DNA of 64,000 bases. Origin: Microbacterium paraoxydans (GTDB taxonomy: Bacteria > Actinomycetota > Actinomycetes > Actinomycetales > Microbacteriaceae). Made by a program: the position numbers and the translations under genes. Every line of letters begins with the position of its first letter. Positions within the stretch are counted from its first letter, which is position 1. Location: the NCBI RefSeq assembly GCF_018224615.1, contig NZ_JAGTUK010000001.1, forward strand, positions 930,001 through 994,000. The letters are read 5' to 3'. The notes under the pieces are model-generated. The model did no database searches. It was not told where the DNA came from and worked only from the letters and a program-made list of their open reading frames with translations. This document shows, piece after piece, positions 48,201 through 53,728 of the stretch.

Positions 48201-48529
48201 AGGCGAACGTGTGGAGTGAGCACCTGCCCAGCCGGGATCGGGTGGACTTCGCGATGTTCCCTCGCCTCTCCGCGATCGCGGAACGGCTGTGGGAGGGGGG
48301 AGATCCGCGGCCGTTCGCGGACTTCGCGCGGCGGCTTCCGACGCACCTGCGTCGCCTGGCGTCGGCGGGGGTGCGGTATCGTCCGCTGGACGGTCCGTCT
48401 CCGGAGCAGCGCCGCCCGGGGGTGCCGGGCAAGCCGTTGACGGTGGAGGCGCGCGAGGCCATCGTCGCCGGGCTGGTGGAGCGTCTCGTGGACGGTTCGG
48501 CGGCTCGAGCCCGCGAGGCTCGAAAGTAA
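45260..48529 (+). CDS. Fusion protein: D-aminoacylase (amidohydrolase) + GH20 beta-N-acetylhexosaminidase
   Basis: One uninterrupted frame of about 1089 residues holds two enzymes normally made separately. Residues 1-540 are an N-acyl-D-amino-acid deacylase: GFIDMHAHSD with metal His77/His79, PHTRSYG, VHLTHATM and SGGSDGILIG as further metal or catalytic points. The bridging Cys of the Alcaligenes enzyme (NCG) appears as QDG here. Residues 545-1080 are a GH20 enzyme: a chitobiase-like beta domain, GWRGVMLDVARHF, LHLHLTDDQGWR, and the catalytic Asp852-Glu853 in IGIGGDEVP. No signal peptide is visible. GTG 45260 lies ten bases inside the previous gene. GTG 46919 could start the GH20 half alone, but it has no ribosome site. 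An amino-sugar plus D-amino-acid (peptidoglycan fragment) substrate is inferred. Confidence 0.85.
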   Translation: MLLSAEKAAAGLVRVYRGATVVDGTGAPRFTGDVAVEGARIVAVVRDGEDAHLELPDGTVEVAASGLVLAPGFIDMHAHSDLAVLSGAAHDAKIRQGVTCEVLGQDGLGYAPLDDATAAVIPAQIAGWNGLPTTVPWRSMGDLLAEIDASAVANAAVLVPQGNLRMMVVGHENRAATPGEIEAMAGLLGDAMDAGAFGMSSGLTYTPGMYADTAELEALCRVVAERGGYWAPHTRSYGAAALDAYREAVEIGRRTGCPVHLTHATMNFAPNRGRADELLAIVDAAIADGVDVTLDTYPYLPGATTLSALLPSRLAASGDLLGAIAALDADGREAVRVELEEVGCDGFHGERADWSAIQISGTANPALAGLVGRTVAEIADDSGRRAVDVVLDTILADAGATGVLMHIGDEDNVRAIMRHPRHSGGSDGILIGARPHPRGRGTFARYLGHYVRDLGVLTLEEAVRHLSGNPAARLGLDRGDAPRGVIRAGATADLVLFDPLTVAAGATFDEPHRPPVGIREVLVSGVPVVSDGDVTGAVAGRALRLPAPAHRATVPRVAAHLDPAAARFPWRADTPIDAAPELSAAAAWLDGGRRGEGPGIRLLVDEAVGAAATSAGRVGDEAFRVTVAADGVEIRGASPLGVFRGATVLRQLRDPDVPRGAAALLPAGVWEGAPAYGWRGVMLDVARHFRPVEEVRRLIDLLALHHLNILHLHLTDDQGWRFEVPGYPRVTEVGARREATQRGHGPEATVEPGVHEGFYTASELRELVRYAADRGVTVVPEVELPGHIQAALAAYPELGNTDVGEPATGPWERFGVNARTLAPTEAALAFGRAAIDALCDVFHSEWIGIGGDEVPVTEWAQSEAAAERMRALGLATPHDVQPWFTAHFVEHVRSRGRTALAWDEVLEGDVPQGVRILAWRGPVAMREALSRGIPVVACPDLEVYLDYPQSESPEEPIRVGPPLPLTRAYSLRIEDGAVGGQANVWSEHLPSRDRVDFAMFPRLSAIAERLWEGGDPRPFADFARRLPTHLRRLASAGVRYRPLDGPSPEQRRPGVPGKPLTVEAREAIVAGLVERLVDGSAARAREARK

Positions 48530-48572
48530 TGTAACGTTTCGGTAACCCTGGCCGCGGCCCCGCGGGCAGAGG

Positions 48573-48601
48573 TTGCGCAATTTTTGTTCGTAAGGTCTAC
48601 T
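48573..48601 (+). promoter_or_regulatory. Promoter of the ROK-nagK-nagB operon
   Basis: TTGCGC (48573-48578), a 17-base spacer, and TCTACT (48596-48601), seven bases before ATG 48609. It gives an essentially leaderless transcript and overlaps the operator at 48584-48606. Confidence 0.6.
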
Positions 48602-48606
48602 AACAA
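48584..48606. promoter_or_regulatory. ROK-type operator
   Basis: TTGTTCGTA and TACTAACAA form an inverted repeat matching at 8 of 9 positions with spacer AGGTC. It covers the -10 region of the ROK gene, ideal for autorepression relieved by an amino-sugar signal. Confidence 0.65.
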
Positions 48607-48608
48607 AC

Positions 48609-49796
48609 ATGTCCGTTTCGGATGATCAGCGCCCCGCGGCGACGACCGACTTCGTCGCCGCGAACGCGCACGCCTTCGGGCCCGCGCGGCACCTGCGCTC
48701 GCGCACCAAGGTGCTGCCGGAGCACGCGCGCGGCCACAACCGCGCCCTCGTGCTGCAGACGCTCTACCACTCGGGCGCCATGAGTCGCGCCGACCTCTCC
48801 CGGGAGACCGGGCTGACCCGCGTCACCATCTCCGACCTCGTCGCCGAGTTCATCGCCGACGGCATCGTGATCGAGATGGGCGTGCGCGAGGCTGTCGGCC
48901 CGGGGAAGCCCCCCATCCTGATCGACATCGACCGCGCCGGACACCAGATCGTGGGCCTCGACCTGTCCGGCCCCAACGCGTTCGAGGGTGCCGTCCTGAG
49001 CCTGGACGGCGACGTGCTCGAGCGGCGCCAGGTGCCCCGGCCCGAGACGCCCGACGGCGACGCCGCCTACGCCGCCCTCCGCCAGCTCGCGCAGAGTCTC
49101 GTCGACGCTGCCACCCGACCCGTGCTCGGCGTCGGCATCGGCACCCCGGGTGTCGTGCGCCCGGACGGCGTGGTGCTCAGCTCGCCCAACCTCGGCTGGA
49201 CCGACTTCCCGCTCGAGGCGAAGCTCGGCGCCGAACTCGACCTGCCGGTGCTCGCGCGCAACGATGCGAACGCCGCTGTCCTCGCCGAGTACACGTTCGG
49301 CGACGCGAAGGCCGACTTCATGCTGATCAAGATCGGCCGAGGCGTGGGCGCCGGTCTCATCACCGGCAGTCAGCCGCTGCTGGGCAGTCGCTTCGCCGCG
49401 GGCGAGATCGGCCACGTCGTGGTCGGCACCGACGGCGGGCCGCGCTGCGCCTGCGGCAAGATCGGCTGCCTCGAGGCCTGGCTCAGCGTCAGCCGCATGC
49501 GCGAGGCGCTCGACGCCGACCCCGCGGCGCGCGAGGAGATCCTGCGCGACTCCGGCACCCGCATGGCGATCGCGATCGCCCCCATCGTCGCCGCCCTCGA
49601 CCTGTCCGAAGTGGTGCTGTCCGGTCCGGCGGAACTGCTCGACGGCACGCTGATCGACGCTGCCGTGGAGACGCTGCACGCGCGGACCCTGGAGGGCGTG
49701 TTCGAAGACGTGATGGTGCGGCTCACGCACCAGGACGACATCGTGCTCCGCGGGGCCGCCGTCATGGTCCTCTCCGGGCAGCTGGGGGTGTCGTGA
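48609..49796 (+). CDS. ROK family transcriptional regulator (NagC/XylR-like)
   Basis: A 395-residue repressor. The N-terminal winged helix spans about 35-90 (HNRALVLQTLYHSGAMSRADLSRETGLTRVTISDLVAEFIADGIVIEMG). The ROK sugar-binding domain follows, with VGLDLSGPNAFEGAVLSLDGDV, GVGIGTPGVVRPDGVVLSSPNLGW, ARNDANAAVLAEYTFGDAK and the zinc motif CACGKIGCLEAW. The catalytic Asp of kinases is present in the NDANA motif, but this member has the DNA-binding domain. It is followed by a ROK kinase and nagB, so the likely ligand is N-acetylglucosamine or its 6-phosphate. The operator over its own promoter supports autoregulation. Confidence 0.93.
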   Translation: MSVSDDQRPAATTDFVAANAHAFGPARHLRSRTKVLPEHARGHNRALVLQTLYHSGAMSRADLSRETGLTRVTISDLVAEFIADGIVIEMGVREAVGPGKPPILIDIDRAGHQIVGLDLSGPNAFEGAVLSLDGDVLERRQVPRPETPDGDAAYAALRQLAQSLVDAATRPVLGVGIGTPGVVRPDGVVLSSPNLGWTDFPLEAKLGAELDLPVLARNDANAAVLAEYTFGDAKADFMLIKIGRGVGAGLITGSQPLLGSRFAAGEIGHVVVGTDGGPRCACGKIGCLEAWLSVSRMREALDADPAAREEILRDSGTRMAIAIAPIVAALDLSEVVLSGPAELLDGTLIDAAVETLHARTLEGVFEDVMVRLTHQDDIVLRGAAVMVLSGQLGVS

Positions 49797-49827
49797 TCTC
49801 CGCGACCACGACCGAGACCGGCATCCG

Positions 49828-50793
49828 ATGACCGGAACCGCAGCCGCCGACCTCGACGGTCGGCCGATTCGTGTTGGGCTGGACGTCGGCGGGACCAAGA
49901 TCGACGCCGTCGCGATCGATCCGGCAGGCGAGATCCTCGGACGCCTGCGACGCGCCACCGGCTGGGGCGAGGAGGCGGTCGTCGACAGCATCGTGTCGAC
50001 CGTCGCCGCGCTCGCCGACGAGACCGGGGTGCCGCTGTCCGCCGTCGGCTCGGTGGGTGTGGGCATCCCCGGGCTGGTCGATGCGGACGCCGGGCGCGTG
50101 GTGCACGCGGTCAACCTCGGCGTCGAGTCGCTCGACCTCGCCGAGCGTGCGGAGCGGTCGCTCGGCGTGCCGTTCCGGGTCGAGAACGACGTCAAGGCCG
50201 CCGCGCTCGGAGCCGCCGTGCTCAGCGGAGTGAGCGGCTCGATGGCCTACCTGAACCTCGGCACGGGCGTCGCCGCCGGCATCGTCATCGACGGTCGCAT
50301 CTGGCGCGGCGCGCGCGGAACCGCGGGCGAGGTCGGCCACATCTCGGTCGATCCGCACGGACGGCTCTGCGGCTGCGGACAGCGCGGCTGCGTCGAGACG
50401 TTCTGCGGCGGCGGCGCACTCGCCAAGGCATGGGGCAGGCCGGGCGCCCTGCCGGTCAGGGACATCTTCGACGCGGCCGATGCCGGTGACCCGCTCGGGG
50501 TGGCGCTGCGCGACGACCTCTTCTTCGGGGCGGCGGCCGCGGTGCGCGTGCTCGTGCTGTCGGCAGACGTCGAGACCGTGGTGATCGGGGGCGGTCTGAC
50601 CGCGATGGGGAGCCGTCTCGACGACGGCATCCGAGCGGCTCTGCACGCCGGTGCCGAGGCGTCACCGTTCGCGAGGTCGCTGCGCCTGGATGAGAGAATC
50701 GAACTGCTCCCCGCGGGTTCCCCCGCCGCCGCTCTCGGCGCCGCTCTGGTGGGCGCATCCATTTCTGAGAAGGAGATCGTTCCGCATGGCTGA
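49828..50793 (+). CDS. ROK family sugar kinase (probable N-acetylglucosamine/glucosamine kinase)
   Basis: A 321-residue kinase. The ATP phosphate loop is VGLDVGGTKIDAVAI (about 16-30). VGVGIPGLVDADAG and VENDVKAAALGAA (catalytic Asp) follow. GTGVAAGIVIDGRIWRGARGTAGEVGHISVDPHGRLCGCGQRGCVETFCGGGAL has the ExGH sugar-contact and the zinc-binding CGCGQRGC. Class alone allows glucokinase, but location between a ROK regulator and nagB favours phosphorylation of GlcNAc or GlcN released by the hexosaminidases. It overlaps nagB by eight bases. Confidence 0.88.
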   Translation: MTGTAAADLDGRPIRVGLDVGGTKIDAVAIDPAGEILGRLRRATGWGEEAVVDSIVSTVAALADETGVPLSAVGSVGVGIPGLVDADAGRVVHAVNLGVESLDLAERAERSLGVPFRVENDVKAAALGAAVLSGVSGSMAYLNLGTGVAAGIVIDGRIWRGARGTAGEVGHISVDPHGRLCGCGQRGCVETFCGGGALAKAWGRPGALPVRDIFDAADAGDPLGVALRDDLFFGAAAAVRVLVLSADVETVVIGGGLTAMGSRLDDGIRAALHAGAEASPFARSLRLDERIELLPAGSPAAALGAALVGASISEKEIVPHG

Positions 50794-51565
50794 GGTCGTC
50801 ATCGTCGAGAGTCCCGAGGCCGCCGGCGCGCTGGTCGCCACCGAGATCGTGGAACTGATCGACCGTCGCCCCGACGCCGTGCTCGGCCTCGCCACGGGCT
50901 CCACCCCGCTGCCGGTGTACCAGGCCCTGCGCACCCAGCTCGCGGGCCGCGATGTGTCGCAGGTGCGGGGCTTCGCTCTCGACGAGTACGTCGGCATCGA
51001 CCCCGCCCACCCCGAGAGCTACCGCTCGGTGATCACGCGCGAGGTCGTGGAGCCGCTGGGCCTCGACCCGCAGCGCATCCACGTGCCCAATGGTGCCGAG
51101 GCGACCATCCAGCACGCGGGGGAGGACTACGAGGCGGCGATCCAGGCGGCGGGCGGCGTCGACCTGCAGATCCTCGGCATCGGCACCGACGGGCACATCG
51201 GGTTCAACGAGCCCGGCTCGTCCTTCGCCTCGCGGACCCGCGTCAAGACGCTCACGGAGCAGACGCGCGAGGACAACGCCCGCTTCTTCGACTCGATCGA
51301 CGACGTCCCGATGCACTGCATCACGCAGGGCCTCGGCACGATCCTGCAGGCACGGCACCTCGTGCTCCTCGCCTTCGGCGAGGGCAAGGCGGAGGCTGTC
51401 GCCGGTGCGGTGGAGGGGCCGCTCACGGCCCTCCTGCCCGGCTCGGCCATCCAGCTGCACCCGCACGCCACGATCGTGGTCGATGAGGCCGCCGCATCCC
51501 GGCTGAAGCTCGCGGACTACTACCGCTACACGTTCGCCAACAAGCCGGCCTGGCAGGGCATCTGA
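50786..51565 (+). CDS. nagB: Glucosamine-6-phosphate deaminase
   Basis: Converts glucosamine-6-phosphate to fructose-6-phosphate and ammonia, delivering amino sugars to glycolysis. The 259-residue protein has LGLATGSTPLPVYQAL (phosphate-binding), FALDEYVGIDPAHPESYRSVI with the catalytic Asp, and LGIGTDGHIGFNEPGSSFASRTRVKTL with the DGHIGFNEP signature carrying the catalytic His. It completes the pathway: kinase (upstream), NagA (56475-57647) and NagB. The start overlaps the kinase gene and has GAAGGAG upstream. Confidence 0.97.
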   Translation: MAEVVIVESPEAAGALVATEIVELIDRRPDAVLGLATGSTPLPVYQALRTQLAGRDVSQVRGFALDEYVGIDPAHPESYRSVITREVVEPLGLDPQRIHVPNGAEATIQHAGEDYEAAIQAAGGVDLQILGIGTDGHIGFNEPGSSFASRTRVKTLTEQTREDNARFFDSIDDVPMHCITQGLGTILQARHLVLLAFGEGKAEAVAGAVEGPLTALLPGSAIQLHPHATIVVDEAAASRLKLADYYRYTFANKPAWQGI

Positions 51566-51566
51566 T

Positions 51567-51580
51567 CCCGGTTCACCGGG
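51567..51580. terminator. Small hairpin between nagB and NUDIX genes
   Basis: CCCGG, loop TTCA, CCGGG immediately after the nagB stop, overlapping the 3' end of the convergent NUDIX gene. A weak stem; termination role is tentative. Confidence 0.35.
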
Positions 51581-51980
51581 CTCCGGCCGGCCACGCGAGC
51601 GGGAGCAGGTGCTCCACGCTCAGCGGTGCGAGCGGCAGCGTCTCCGCCTCGGCCGGGGTGATCCACCGGAGTTCGGCGAGCTCGGCCTGTACCCGGAGCC
51701 CGGCCGGATCGATCGAGGCGGCGAACGCGTCCGCGACGACCCGGTGACCGGGTTCGTTCGCCGCGGCGGACACGAACCGGCCCAGCGGCCGGAGCTGGGT
51801 CTCGAGAAGTTCCAGGCCGAGCTCTTCCTGGAGCTCGCGGATCAGCGTCTGCGCCGGGGTCTCGCCTGGTTCCGGCTTGCCTCCGGGCTGCATGAACCGG
51901 GTGGTGCCGTGCTTGCGCACGACCAGCACGCGGCCCTCGTCGTCGACGATCACGGCCGCGCTCACGTGGATGTCAGGCAT
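51573..51980 (-). CDS. NUDIX hydrolase
   Basis: A 135-residue pyrophosphohydrolase. The Nudix box is GGKPEPGETPAQTLIRELQEELGLEL (about 37-62), with the REL-QEE metal ligands complete. The N-terminus DIHVSAAVIVDDEGRVLVVRKHGTTRFMQPGG resembles MutT-like sanitising enzymes, and the C-terminus ends LAPLSVEHLLPLAW. The substrate cannot be told. It overlaps the upstream FAD-oxidase gene by eight bases and so belongs to the minus-strand operon running from the YrdB gene. Confidence 0.93.
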   Translation of the reverse strand: MPDIHVSAAVIVDDEGRVLVVRKHGTTRFMQPGGKPEPGETPAQTLIRELQEELGLELLETQLRPLGRFVSAAANEPGHRVVADAFAASIDPAGLRVQAELAELRWITPAEAETLPLAPLSVEHLLPLAWPAGAR

Positions 51981-53337
51981 CGGGCACGAACACCTTCCCT
52001 GGGTTGAGGATCCCGAGGGGATCGAAGACGGCGGCGATGTCGCGCTGCAGCCGCCACTGGTCGTCGCCGAGCTCCTCCGCGAGCCAGCGCCGCTTGAGCA
52101 CCCCGATGCCGTGCTCGCCCGTGAGCGTGCCACCCAGGCGGATCGCCGCGCGGAACAGCTCGTCGGCGGCGGCCCAGACGTGCGCCGGGGTCTCCGTTCC
52201 CTCGAACACGAAGTTCGGGTGCAGGTTCCCATCACCGGCATGTGCGACCGTCGGGATCACCAGCCCGTACTCGCGCTCGATGCGGGCGATCTCGTCGAAC
52301 ATCGCCGGCATGGCGCTGCGCGGCACCGACACGTCTTCGATGAGGGTCGTGCCGAGGGAGGCCATCGCGGCGTGCATGGACCGGCGGATCGCGAGCAGGC
52401 GCTCGCCCTCGGCGTGGTCGTGCGACACCTCGGTGACGCCCTGGTTGGCGCGCAGGATGGTGGCGATCGCGTCGGCCTCGACGGCGGCCGCCGGGCCATC
52501 GGTCTGGATGGTCAGCTGCGCGGCACCGGGAGTGGGCGCCGGGAGGTCGAGCAGGGCGTGCACGGCCGCGAGGCTCGGGGCGTCCATGAGCTCCATGATC
52601 GCGGGTTGCACGCCCGCGGCGGTTACGGCGGCCGAGGCTGCGGCTGCGGCCCGCACCCCGGGGAAGGTCGCCGTGACGGTGCAGGTCTCGCCGGGCACGA
52701 GCCGTCGCAGCTTGAGGGTCGCACCGACCACGACCCCCAGGATGCCCTCCGAACCCACCACGAGCGCGGTGAGGTCGAGGCCCGTGACGCCCTTCACGCT
52801 GCGGTGGCCCAGGTGCAGGAGCCGCCCGTCGGCGAGCACCAGATCGACGCCCAGCACGGCGTCGCGCACCACCCCGTACTTGGCGCAGAGCAGGCCGCCC
52901 GCGCCCGTGGCGATGTTGCCGCCGACGGTCGAGATGTCGCGGCTGGCCGGGTCGGGAGCCCACCACAGGCCGAAGGACGCGAGATGCGCGTTGAGCTCCG
53001 CGTTGAGGATCCCGGGCTCCACCACCGCCAGCAGGTCGTCGGGGCGCACCTCGTGGATGGCGGTCATGCGTCGCAGCGACAGGACGATCTCGCCCTCGCC
53101 CGCGTTGGCCGCCCCGGCGAGTCCGGTGCCGGCGCCGCGGACGACCACCGGAGTGCGGGTCGCAGTGGCGATGCGCATGGTCTCCTGCACGTGCTCCACG
53201 CGCTCGGCGTGTACGACCGCCAGCGGACGACCGGCCGCCGCGTGACCCGAGCGGTCGGAGCGGGCCCGTTCGCGCGCCTCCTCGCTGGTGTCGACGAGCG
53301 CGCCGAGCGCGGCCTGCAGCAGCGAGACGACGCTCAC
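51973..53337 (-). CDS. FAD-linked oxidase (glycolate/D-lactate dehydrogenase GlcD type)
   Basis: A 454-residue flavoprotein of the vanillyl-alcohol-oxidase fold. The FAD-binding part has RTPVVVRGAGTGLAGAANAGEGEIVLSLRRMTAIHEV, ILNAELNAHLASFGLWWAPDPASRDISTVGGNIATGAGGLLCAKYGVVRDAVLGVDLVLADG, and VGSEGILGVVV. The C-terminal cap ends TLTGEHGIGVLKRRWLAEELGDD...AVFDPLGILNPGKVF, the GlcD signature with catalytic His. It probably oxidises a 2-hydroxyacid such as glycolate or D-lactate. D-lactate is also the side-group of muramic acid, but a link to the nearby amino-sugar genes is only a thought. The GTG start at 53337 lies eight bases beyond the YrdB stop; longer starts would overlap that gene. Confidence 0.92.
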   Translation of the reverse strand: MSVVSLLQAALGALVDTSEEARERARSDRSGHAAAGRPLAVVHAERVEHVQETMRIATATRTPVVVRGAGTGLAGAANAGEGEIVLSLRRMTAIHEVRPDDLLAVVEPGILNAELNAHLASFGLWWAPDPASRDISTVGGNIATGAGGLLCAKYGVVRDAVLGVDLVLADGRLLHLGHRSVKGVTGLDLTALVVGSEGILGVVVGATLKLRRLVPGETCTVTATFPGVRAAAAASAAVTAAGVQPAIMELMDAPSLAAVHALLDLPAPTPGAAQLTIQTDGPAAAVEADAIATILRANQGVTEVSHDHAEGERLLAIRRSMHAAMASLGTTLIEDVSVPRSAMPAMFDEIARIEREYGLVIPTVAHAGDGNLHPNFVFEGTETPAHVWAAADELFRAAIRLGGTLTGEHGIGVLKRRWLAEELGDDQWRLQRDIAAVFDPLGILNPGKVFVPDA

Positions 53338-53344
53338 GACGCGC

Positions 53345-53716
53345 TCACGACAGGGCGCGACGCCCGCTGAGGACACCGGCGACCACGGCCACGAGGGCGA
53401 ACGCGGTGCCGATCAGCGCCTGGCCCATGGACCACCACGCGAGCGTGACGCCGACGTAGATCAGGAGTTCGACGAGCGCGCGAAGGAACGGGTGGACGCG
53501 CAGCACGGGGCGGGGCGAGAGGAACAGCGCCCACAGCAGCAGAGCCGTGACCGGGGCGCCGATGCCGATCACGATGTTCCACGGAAGGTCCCAGCTCGCG
53601 AAGCCCCAGAGCGCGAGGGACGCGATCGCCGCGATCAGGACGACGACGCGCACGAGGTCGAGCGCGGTGAGCGCCGGACGTTCGACGCCGGGGACGGGGG
53701 CGGGATCCGGAGTCAT
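53345..53716 (-). CDS. YrdB family protein (DUF2568)
   Basis: A 123-residue membrane protein with four predicted helices (LDLVRVVVLIAAIASLALWGF, NIVIGIGAPVTALLLWALFL, FLRALVELLIYVGVTLAWW, ALIGTAFALVAVVAGVLS). WNIVIGIGAPVTALLLWALFLSPRPVLR is the conserved YrdB core, seen in many Firmicutes and actinobacteria. Function unknown. It heads a minus-strand operon with the FAD oxidase and NUDIX genes. Its promoter hexamer lies within the last codons of the sigma-factor gene. Confidence 0.88.
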   Translation of the reverse strand: MTPDPAPVPGVERPALTALDLVRVVVLIAAIASLALWGFASWDLPWNIVIGIGAPVTALLLWALFLSPRPVLRVHPFLRALVELLIYVGVTLAWWSMGQALIGTAFALVAVVAGVLSGRRALS

Positions 53717-53722
53717 GACTCC

Positions 53723-53728
53723 AGTCTA
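53723..53728 (-). promoter_or_regulatory. -10 element of a leaderless promoter (YrdB operon)
   Basis: TAGACT on the minus strand, six bases before the ATG at 53716. It includes the stop region of the upstream sigma-factor gene, so the two genes are separately promoted despite a gap of only nine bases. Confidence 0.6.
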
